Shown one piece after another: positions 11,719-21,431 of a stretch of 64,000 nucleotides of DNA (within the stretch, counting starts at the first letter, position 1; the number at the start of each line of letters is the position of its first letter). The notes beneath the pieces are model-generated. The model saw nothing but the letters and a program-made list of their open reading frames with translations, was not told the DNA's origin and searched no databases. This DNA comes from Margaritispora aquatica. Taxonomy: Eukaryota; Ascomycota; Leotiomycetes; Helotiales; Discinellaceae. Position numbers and translations under genes: made by a program. The stretch covers positions 1,488,001 through 1,552,000 of the forward strand of contig VJWN01000007.1 in the NCBI GenBank assembly GCA_007644065.1, read 5' to 3'.

Positions 11719-11771
11719 TCGCGATTTTCGCGTTTATGCACTTTCGCTTAATTAGTAGTTGACGGTTACTG
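11719..11771 (-). repeat. Right terminal inverted repeat
   Basis: Read on the minus strand from 11771 it begins CAGTAACCGTCAACTACTAA and ends near CGCGAAAATCGCGA. It mirrors the left end and is followed directly by the second TA. Confidence 0.88.
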
Positions 11772-14700
11772 TACCTAGAATGCTTTCTTCCCGGAAGGCT
11801 CAATCACAACAAGGTCCGCCACCGACCACCCACATGCCATAATCCCCACTGTGCATCCTTTGAAGGCTTGTAGGTCGTATCTAAGGGGGTTTTGTAGGTG
11901 TTTTATATACGAACTATCCATGATTGCAAAAGTGAAGTGTGGCCGAAGTAGAAGATACCTAGGATGGTTGAGGTGTGATTGAGGTAGCCTTGATTTCGAT
12001 TTCAGAACAAACAAACTTAATAAATTGTTGGTATATATACGGCAATTACCCAAGTCTGCAGTCTATCAGAGCATTGCGAAGAATAGGGCTCACCCTTTGT
12101 TCTTTTCGGGTTGCCGTATGGGTTCAGGTGTTGGTAAATTAGTCTTTACCTACTTTACAAAAGGCTGTGACTCTCATTAACCTCGATTAAATTGGTGTGA
12201 AATCCCTTCCTATTGTTGTCTAAATTCACAAAAAAAAATTGTTCCCAAGCTCTATTGGCATTACTGTCATTTAGAGAATCTCGCTATCAAGCTACTGGAT
12301 TTCTCTCTCACTGGAGTGGCTCCCTAACTTGATATTGAGGGAAGTCAGGTTTACACCATGTCTATCGAAATTCAACAATTTTCTTCCAACAGAACGCACT
12401 CATTGCCACAGAGGGGGACGTACAAACCCGTCTAGCATACGGCTTTTGTTGAGTTTACCTTTAATACGAAGTCATGGCGCTGGCGCTTCGATTTGAGTTC
12501 GAATTGCTGAAACTAATACATGTAGCTGCAATACTCTTGGTAGTTGCTTTTATACCCGTGAAAAATGAATTTCAGGTGAAGTGATTCGTAAGATGCGCGA
12601 GGTAACCTGCAGCTTGCCTGTGTTTTTTGTTTCGTTCAACTGATCTCGAGTCACTTGCTTCGAAAACTGCGGAATGTAGAGGGTATTTAACGCAATGAAT
12701 TAGTGCAGGTTCATGAAGTATGGAATTCACATGGAATCAGATGGCCACCAAGGTCCAAGTCCAAGTCTGTTGCGTGTGCGTTGTGTTTGTGCTTTTTGCT
12801 TTGTTGGTACTTGGATTGAACTAGATTGCAACCGCTAATTCATAAAATGTCGAAGACTTCCAAGTGAAAAATGAGATTTCCAATTCTCGACTCAAACTCT
12901 ACAATATTACTCCTACTGTCGTTTGAGTTTTCGCTGTCAACTTGAACTTGCCTTTCTCATGAGAAAGCTTAGGCTCTTCTCGTGGAATCTGAACCATCTC
13001 CTATCATGGTTCCCAAATACAGCACATCCAAACACCAAAAAGCACATTTACCTTCAATCCGACCTTTCGAGGTTATTCAGTTGAGTAGAATGATTTCCCT
13101 AATCCTTTGTTGTTGATCTTATTGAAGTTTCTTGTTGTTGATTGTTGAGTGCTGAAATCGCTTTATAGAAGCTATACAAGTAGCCTCGACTTCTCCCTAG
13201 ATATCTCCTTGTTGTTATTGTTGTCGTTGCTACCGAGAGTTAGCACATGAACTCTAGTAGTGTCTTGTTAAAGAAGCACTGCAACATGCGATATTTATGG
13301 GGTCGAAATTATATCCATGATCGAAAATTTCTTGGTGTCCAGTATGGAGGGGAAGAGCTCTCGCTCTCATGCCTACAATCAACCGTTCGAATCGTGAATT
13401 TATAGAAAGACCTTGCGAGTATACTTTAGACTTCAATGTACCTGCTCAAATACAAAGAGATTGTACCGACAAAAGAGTTACAGAGGTAGTTAGGTAGTTA
13501 TCCTTCGCAAAAACTATCTCCATATCTCATTGTATTTATTCCTCTTGTCCTACCGAGTGGCTTCTTTAAAAGAATCTAGAAACATTTATGCTGATTCCCA
13601 TGAGAATTTCAAAGCCACTTTGGCCCAGATGAACCGCCATTCAAAATTTGATTCGAATCCATCATATGGCTCAGTTTCGTTCATAGCAGAAAAAGGTGCC
13701 CATGAATTAAAACAAATTGCATCTCACAAAGAGCACACACCAGCCAACCGAGAGTTTCTTTGCAACCCCGAGACCGACATCTGGAACCCCGAAACCCAAT
13801 TCTTGCGGAGTGTCTAATCCTCAGCCTGTTAATAAGGTGGAAGGAATTACCCTTTTCAGCCATCTGTTATACGGCACACGTGATACCCCGCAATGCCCTC
13901 ACTCATTACCTTACAGTATTCATGCCACCCACACTTCAAAGACACGAGACTCTGCAACTCCAATTCAATGCATCACGATTGGCTTCCTTCAAGCCACAGA
14001 GTCACTGTCGCATGAACCGAAGGAGAATGTATATTCTTGATGACAAACATGCTCTCGTACCTCCCCAGCTTTCGCGGTCTGGTTGTCTGTATGGCCTGCG
14101 ATGTCGGTGTCCTGACTGGAGCGTCAACACCATGGAGCGATTGAACCCGATGCTGACCGGACTGGAGCACGAGCAGAATGTGGTGATGGTCGAGGGAACG
14201 CCGTATCCGATTCCAATGGTGATTTAGCCTCGACGCCAGCCATACCTCAGATGCAAAGGCAGGGAACTGATGGGAAAGATGTCCCAGCTTTATGGCGGTT
14301 TCCATGCTTGGGGTCCCATCAGCATACATAAGCCACCAAGCATGGTGCTAGTACAGTAGGAGATCGACTACCGGATATACCGCCCAGCCCATTCGGTGCG
14401 ATATTTGGGTGGAGGAAGGCCGTGGAAGGATCCATAGGAATTCCACTGCCAATCAGACACCTGAATTGAGCACCCCTCCACTGTCATTTCAGCGATAAGA
14501 GCCCCGCTTTCGACACAATCGGGATGCTGAAGGGCGTGGTCGTCAAAAATTCTTGACATGCTTCCCCAAATTAGCTGTCCTCAAGCCGACTGGCGTCTGC
14601 CGACCACCAGAACACCGCAAGTTTGAAGCAGGGTTGGATGACTGTACGAGAAAGAGAGAACAGAGAAGAGCAGAAATATTACCTACATATGGACTCAGAG

Positions 14701-14926
14701 CTAAGTTGAGCTGACATCCAGACTTTTCAACCTTCCATATTTGATTTCTATTCTTCTTCCCACATTATACGCCTTTTCATAGACCTCGCCCTATTTTACC
14801 ATTTCCACAAGCACCATACGCGAGTCTTGCATTTGTATAGCGGGTACCAGTGACTTGGGGTGGCTGACTTCACTGTACGGAGCATTTGTTGTACATGAAC
14901 GGCCAACGACATCTCACGCCCTCTGA
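11772..14926. other. Long upstream region of the homeodomain regulator
   Basis: 3.15 kb with no gene I can support. Short frames (minus 11775-12053, plus 13530-14227, minus 13973-14329) overlap one another, carry no motif and cannot be joined into a sensible protein. The last kilobase should hold the promoter and 5' leader of the regulator that starts at 14927. Large regulatory genes in filamentous fungi often have such long upstream regions. Confidence 0.4.
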
Positions 14927-17900
14927 ATGACTACTATCCAAGAGGATCCAAACATGGACGAGTTCTTCGATTTCCAAAATGCCGCCAATCCATTGGACCT
15001 TGAGACTAGCTCCTGTGATATCAATCTTGCTTTTGCGGAGCCCGATTTGGACATAGATTCTTTTGATTACCTGCAGCCATTCTCATCTATGGCTGAGGAG
15101 CAACAATGGCTTGACCTTCAGAATGCTATGGCTGAGAATAAGTCAAACGACTTCGCCGACTTTCCCAGGTGGATCGATGGAATGGTTGTCCCAAACGAGT
15201 CTTGCGCTTACTGTAGACGCATGAGACTTCACTGCAAAGTGCTAAAGGAGGGTATGCGAAAGGGCTCGTGTACCAGCTGCGTCGCCTTGGCTCGCTCTTG
15301 TAGCTTGACACACCCTACCGTGAAGGATAATGCACATCGATGTTCCCAGAACTATGGGTTGTCTGGAGATGCTGTCGATGATGTTGTTGAGTGTGATGGA
15401 AATGATTGGTGTGCAGGACTTATCCCAGAAGCTTGCAATTCGTGTCGAGTGAAGGGTTTGGAGTGTAGGCCTACCCAGAATGGAAAGAACTTCGAAGCAT
15501 GTTCCAACTGCACTTCATTTGCAAGTGCCTGCAGCCTGGCAAATAACGATACCTCCATCGAGGGCATGTTTTCAACCAAAGAAGCATCACAGTCTCTTGT
15601 GGATCTTCCTCCATCACGAAGTAGTTCGGATCCCAACCTGGTATCTCTGAGGTCCTCGGATGAGAACCTTAAGGCTACTGGCGGCGCTCCCAAAGCTGGT
15701 CCCAGGTTTTCCAAGGAGTCTCTACGAATCCTCCGTGGCTGGTTATCAACGCATGCAAGCCATCCTTATCCCACCGAGGAAGAGAAAGAGAACCTCCGAC
15801 GACAGACAGGTCTTAACAAACTTCAGGTTACTAACTGGCTGGCCAACGCTCGGCGTCGAGGCAAAGTTCGTGCACCACGATCAAAATCCCCAAGTGTACA
15901 CAACACTTACGCCAATGCCATGGATATACCACGAAGGTCTACTCCAGCCTTAGAGCAAATGAATCCCCTTGAAAGATGGAAAAATTCCCCACCAGAACAC
16001 GAACCTGCTTCTGTCACTGCTATTGCAAAAGCTGTAACTTCCTCAACATTCCCTGCGGGCATGGAAAGTCCATATTCCAGCCACGTTCACTCTGATGAGA
16101 GTCGATCTCTATGGAATGTTTCGTCGACTAGCAGTTTGGGAACTTCGGGATCTAGTGGTAATTCGTTTGCATCCGCGTTCTCACACAAATCTCAAGGCTC
16201 ATTTGGGTCATTTGGATCCTTTGGTAATCGTGGCCGCCGCCGTCGTCGCAAAGCTGCACCCAAGCCAGTGAAAACTGTGCCCATGGGAGCCCCTCCACGC
16301 ACATACCAGTGTACTTTCTGTACGGAAACCTTCAAGACAAAGCATGACTGGCAGAGACATGAGAAATCCTTGCATCTGTCTCTCGAGCGCTGGGTCTGTT
16401 GTCCAGATGGTCCCATACAGTACGACAATGGTATTACTCAGTGCGTGTTTTGTGGCATTGCAAATCCAACATCAGATCATGCAGAACAGCACAACTACTC
16501 CAACTGTGCTGACAGAGCACTAGAAGAGAGGACCTTCTATCGGAAAGATCATCTTCGTCAACATTTGCACCTCATTCATGATGTGAAGTTCCAGACACAT
16601 ACAATGGAGCATTGGAAAATTGCTACTCCAGAAATCCGTTCCCGATGTGGTTTCTGTGGATTGATATTGGATTCTTGGAGTGTGCGTACTGATCACCTCG
16701 CTGAACATTTCAAAGGTGGACTGAGCATGGCGGATTGGAAGGGTGACTGGGGTTTTGAGCAACAAGTTTTGGATATCGTTGAGAATGGAATTCCTCCGTG
16801 TAAGTCCATAAGATTTGATTCAACATTTGTTTTTGCTGACATGGAATCAGATCTTATTCATGATGAAAGAAATAGCATGAACCCTTTTGAGGCATCAAAA
16901 GAGTCCCCTGCTAACGAGAGAACTCTTGAGGATCTGGTGAAACTAGGGTTACTTGAATATATCCACAAAAAGACCACTAGTGGAGAAGTGCCTACAGACA
17001 ACGACCTTCTTGCTGAAGCACGTCAGATCATTCGTAATGCTGACTCCCTAATGGTAGCTACAGCTGACTCGGATACGTGGTTCCGAGATCTCATCATGCT
17101 CTCTGGTGTCTCGGAGGAGGAAGCTATGGAATACACCACGAAGAGTGGTACTCCATATGCGAAAAAACTCGAAGTTATCGCGGCTCGGGTCACCGAGACT
17201 CGCGATCTTGGTAGTATTATCTGCGCCAAGAATAGAGCTTTGATTTCATTTGTGGACAATCGGCAGGCGCTTGGCCTAACACCAATGGATCGGGAGCTTC
17301 AAATCGAATGCTGCAAAATCTTGGATGACATTGAGGCCACTGCTAATGTCAAAAGTAAACCTGCAGTAGAATGGTTCAAGTATCTGGTCACAAAGTCCTC
17401 AGGGTGGCTTTGTTCCTTTCGTCGACGATGCGGCCTACCAAGAAGCTCGGAGTTTGCATCCGAGCAGATTCGCTCTGCGGATGAGAAGAGCATCGATTTC
17501 GTTACTCATAACCATTCTCGCTTGGTAAAGGAACTGAAAGATTGGACGCACTTCCAAATGGCTTCTGGCAAAGCCCCTAGTGATTGGGAGATCATGAGTC
17601 AAGCGCGAATGATTGTCTATAATAATGACGATCCATGGAATCAAACGTCAATAGAGGACCCTGCAATCCTGCATCTATTCAAGAGACAAGCTGGACTTGC
17701 ACCTAAGGATGACTTGGGTGCCTCGACTCTTGACCTCCCACCAATCAGTGAAGGCAACCTCGACGAGGTGACTAGGGGGTGGGCATCGTCATCTCAAACA
17801 CTTCACTGGCCTCTAGGAGATGCTGAATATGGCATGCTATCACCTGGTTTAAGAACACCGGAAGATTACCCTCTAGGACTCAGTTATGATCAACCACTAC

Positions 17901-19077
17901 ACACTCTGGTTTCTAATCAACCTTCATGTAACACGAACCCCATAATGCCACTCAGATACTTTCTGAATGATGCAAACTGCTATGGTCGACTCGTTGGTGA
18001 ATTGTCACGTTTTGTGACAACTTGTCTGTCTGCTAACAATCCAAATCAACATGTAAGTCTTGTTCGTGACACAAAAATTCCCTTCGCTCACATCCACAGA
18101 TTCCATCCGATGCTGAGATTCAGAATCAAGCCCGATGGGTGATATATGATGATGATGATCCATGGAATCAGACTGCAGCTGATAACGCAGAGTGGCTTAT
18201 TCGATTCAAGCGAGATGTTGGATTGGCGCCGATAGAAGATGGGCCAGGTCTTCCTGATACATCGACTTTCAACGCCACTTGGCGCGTGGGAATGGGTGGT
18301 ACTGGGTATTCACCTCCATACGTTTGCCCTAAAGACCCGGCTGCCGTGACGCAGTACAAAGAAGATGTGCCTGTCAATATCCGGGACAAAGTCTATAATA
18401 TCAAGGCCAAGACGGCAGAGAAATTCCTGGAAAATATGCAGAGATGGCAGAAGCCAGCCACTATTTTCTGCTCGAGAGAGATGGAAGAGGGGTTGAACAA
18501 ACTTGTGGCCAGCTACAAAATTAATGGTTCCTTTCCTTCTGACGAGGAGCTTCAGGCGAAGGCAAGGGAGGTTCTTGGAGTTCAAAAGACTTCAGCTGAG
18601 GATCCTCAATTATTGGCCAAATTCAAAGCCATGCATGGTGTTGCCACTGACGAATTTGGTATGGGAGATCTGACGGCGCCATTATCTTTTGATGATCAGC
18701 TTCTTGCTGACTTCGACAAAGAGCTTGAAAGTATGGATTTTTCGAAGACGGACTTTTCGTCAATGTCCTCAAATATGGACTTTATGACCATGCCAGCTGG
18801 AGGAAGTCCATTCATCATGACACCAGTCTCGCATTCGCCAAATCAGATATCATTGCTATCACAAAGTCTCGCTGCGAATTCAACTACAGTGCATACAGGA
18901 TTCAAAACACCAAGCAAGGGCCCAGGAATGGCACCTGATTTTGCCGAAATGGAGAAGGTTTATGGTGCGACGGCTAGTCCGTTGAGGAGGAGAGTTAGTG
19001 AGAGGATGACGGCGAAAGCTGGGTTTGAGATGCCACCCGTATTGATGGATAGGCTGAATGAGTCGTCTGGGTTTTAG
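14927..19077 (+). CDS. Multidomain transcription factor: two Cys6 clusters, TALE homeodomain, C2H2 fingers, repeated HTH-like modules
   Basis: Exons 14927-18052 and 18100-19077 give 1,367 aa; the 47-nt intron is supported because splicing restores a repeat unit across the junction. Order of parts: acidic N-terminus (1-85); Cys cluster C93, C96, C103, C115, C118, C125 and a second one C170, C173, C180, C192, C195, C202, both with Zn2Cys6-like C-x2-C-x6-C spacing; a TALE/KN-type homeodomain at about 258-313 ending WLANARRRGK; a Gly/Ser/Phe-rich linker; C2H2-type zinc fingers from about 460 (CTFCTETFKTKHDWQRHEKSLH, plus at least two irregular ones). The C-terminal half contains five copies of a module ending in W/L-x-x-FKR-x-x-GLAP, near 664, 755, 864, 1022 and 1167. 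It resembles fungal homeobox plus C2H2 factors. The target genes are unknown. Confidence 0.9.
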
Positions 19078-20114
19078 TGAAGGGGGTTTTGGACAATCAT
19101 CTTTTGTGTTTTATTCATATTGTGTTTGGGTTACTGTTTTGGGTTGTTAACAAGAGGCGAGCAGGTTTCAAGAGCTTGGGATATATGGTGCTTGGAGATG
19201 ATATGGCGTTTATGCTTTCAACTTTGAGGCAGAGTGCCTCAACGGCCTCTGCAAGTTGGTGATTAATGGAGTGCAGCAAAAATTATATGGCATAAGATGG
19301 CAGGATTGCTTTCAAAGAGTAGATATTAATAGAACATAATTGAAACATCACCCCTCTTACATATGAGAAGGCATTCAGGGAGATGTGTCTTCCCACTTAG
19401 TATAGAAGTATGGGTGTGACTGTCTCGACCACAGGGATATATTTCATTTCGCAAAAGTACTTTCGTTAATCCATTCTAGCTCCCTATTCAGAGGCATCGC
19501 GCAAAATTCAAGCATCCAACTCTACTCACAAGCCCACCCCTCATAACTTCAAGATCTCTTCATACCTTCTTCCACCAATTGAAACACCTACCTACTTATC
19601 TTACCACTTATTTTCCAAAGCCTCCTTCCCTCCTTAAGACCCATCTCAATTCAAATCCCGATATTGGTCAGCGTGCAGCACGCATTCTGATGACTCACTT
19701 ACTCCCTACCCATTGGCTCCAAATACTAGACACTCCATAGCTCTTTATTGGCGAATCGAGCTAGCTGATCGGCGTATTCTAAAAGACCACATATACATTC
19801 ACTTGATAGATAAATAAGATCAATATCATTCGCTGTTAATTCCCCTATAAACTGCTTGTGTGACGACTACCTACCGTAGCTCGCTAGGTAATCCATCTCA
19901 ATCTCAACGCTAATCAAACAAACTTCTCAAAATATGCCTCTACAATCAAATCTCTCAAATCAGACCTCTTAACATAGGCCACTTGAACTAGGCCTCTTGA
20001 TACTAAACCTCTTTGAAATACGCTTCTTCAAACAAGTACTCTTCAATTCAGACCCATTCCAACCTCTTCTCGCCCACTCTCTCCCACCTCACCAACACTT
20101 TTGAAATAAACAAG
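19078..20114. promoter_or_regulatory. 3' flank of the homeodomain factor and leader of the EthD-like gene
   Basis: No coding exon is seen. Pyrimidine-rich sequence dominates 19490-19660. A degenerate tandem repeat of about 15 bp occupies 19921-20055, just ahead of the EthD-like start codon. Confidence 0.45.
19921..20055 (+). repeat. Degenerate ~15-bp tandem repeat (about nine units)
   Basis: Successive units follow a loose consensus CCTCTTGAAATAG: CCTCTACAATCAAAT, CTCTCAAATCAGA, CCTCTTAACATAGG, CCACTTGAACTAGG, CCTCTTGATACTAAA, CCTCTTTGAAATACG and so on. The unit length varies from 13 to 16. It lies 60-190 nt upstream of the EthD-like start, so it is probably transcribed as 5' UTR. Confidence 0.6.
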
Positions 20115-20890
20115 ATGACGACCTCTCCCCCTTCACCACTACAACAAGGTCTCCTCAAGCGCTCCCCAAACCTCACGCGCGCCCAGTTCTCGGAGCACTA
20201 TTCCAAGAACCACGCCGCGCTCGTGGCGCCGTTCTTCTTGGCTATTGGCGTGAGGGATTATGTACAGGTTTGTGTTTCCCGTGTTCGCTCTGCCCCCGAA
20301 TTCTCGTTTTCTCTTTCCACCTCATTTTGCAATGGACTCAAATCTAGAAATAGAGGGAGGACGAGAGAAAATGAGATGACGAAGTTGGGAGAAAGCAATC
20401 AGCAACAAGTGACCTCGTTTTCCTAATGCATATGGCATTGATAAGGTACTAACACATGGGGTGTTTAAACTAAGGTCCACGCACCACTATCACTCATCAA
20501 CCCCTCCACACCACTCCCCGGTATCGACCTCGAAGATTTCGATGCCGTAGCCCTCGTACCACCGGGAGATCTAACCAAGATATTCGACGGTCTGCCGTAT
20601 GTACCCGAGTTCCCCCTTCCCTTCTCCCCTAGAAACAAGTCCTCACCCCCTCACCTCCTCCCAGAGAATGGCAAAAGTCCTACTACACGACCATTATCCT
20701 CGCCGATGAGAGGCGCTTCCTCGTCTCCGAAGCAACGGAGCATATCGTTATCATTCCACCGAATAGCGTCAAGGGTGTGGACAGGACGATTATTCGTGAT
20801 GGGAAATGTGTCGTTGAGATTGAGGAAGAGGTGTTGACTGTTTGGAGGGAGTTTGAGCTGAGGGCTGAGGCTAGGGTAGAGTCGCAATAA
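20115..20890 (+). CDS. EthD-like dimeric alpha/beta-barrel protein
   Basis: Exons 20115-20267, 20475-20596 and 20665-20890 give 166 aa with frame kept across introns of 207 and 68 nt. The N-terminus (QQGLLKRSPNLTRAQFSEHY, then SKNHAALVAPFF) is the usual opening of EthD-domain proteins: a strand, then the 'sxeeFsxyw..xHaplv' helix with a conserved His. Family members form dimeric ferredoxin-like barrels. They act in ring-cleavage or polyketide pathways (for example the dehydratases for anthraquinone precursors) or have no known role. I cannot name the substrate. The first intron is relatively long. The downstream neighbour is a convergent Zn2Cys6 regulator. Confidence 0.78.
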
Positions 20891-21431
20891 AGCAAAGTCA
20901 CGAAGTGCCTAAGTGATTGAATGGGATTGTAGGTATGATATCGGACACTTGCAAACGGGAAATCGTCCTGGGGAAGTGATGGAAGATTTGTATTGGTATG
21001 TGCTCTATATATATTTGTCGTCTCCATGGAACATGGATTTATGCCCATGGAATTTCTAAGTTGGGTTTCGAGTTGGGTCTCGAGTTTTTGTTGTAGTGTG
21101 TACCTCTGTAGTGTTGTTTGAGTTGACAGAAGTCTAGGATCTGACAAGCTCTTGAACATATGTTGCATTTTGAAGGCGCTCGATCCGTACCCTAAGTTTC
21201 GATGCGTTCGCTTCGTACATCTAGTATTACTGTTGTGCTGTGGTAGGTCCGCGTTCCGACTCTTTAGTTAGATAGTTGCAGTGCATACAATTGCTAGGGA
21301 AGAGCGACCCCAATGGCGGAATTCTGGCTCACAATCGGGATTTTTTCGTTTGCTCTGACTACTTCACCATCTTGTATATATTTCGGAAAAGACCAATTCT
21401 TTTGAGTTGATAACCCGGATATTACTCATGA
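20891..21431. other. Convergent intergenic region
   Basis: Lies between the 3' ends of the EthD-like gene (+) and the Zn2Cys6 gene (-) and holds both 3' UTRs. No other feature is seen. Confidence 0.4.

Larger units (their letters stand above)
10391..11771 (-). mobile_element. Tc1/mariner transposon copy with intact ends, inactivated
   Basis: A complete element of 1,381 bp. Both ends start CAGTA and contain GTCAACT (10399-10405, and inverted at 11757-11763). Both are flanked by the dinucleotide TA (10389-10390 and 11772-11773), the target duplication expected of Tc1/mariner. The imperfect inverted repeats extend about 50 bp. The single internal reading frame on the minus strand is a Tc1-type transposase killed by point mutations. 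The body is AT-rich, unlike its flanks. Nonsense changes are mostly TGG to TAG on the coding strand and many presumed ATG codons read ATA. That is the CpA-to-TpA pattern of RIP. The family placement rests on the inverted repeats, the TA duplication and the SPDLNPI block. Confidence 0.9.

Noticed and set aside
11775..12053. Minus-strand 92-aa frame ending at the transposon border
   Set aside because: No motif, hydrophilic random-looking sequence, and its end near the insertion point is explained by chance. Not enough to call a disrupted gene.
13330..13420. Possible tRNA B-box (GTTCGAATC-like sequence near 13386)
   Set aside because: No A-box at the right distance and no cloverleaf stems can be drawn. 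I found no convincing tRNA or rRNA gene in the window.
13530..14329. Overlapping 95-155-aa frames on both strands
   Set aside because: They overlap in several frames, have no domain or conserved-looking segment and no consistent splice path.
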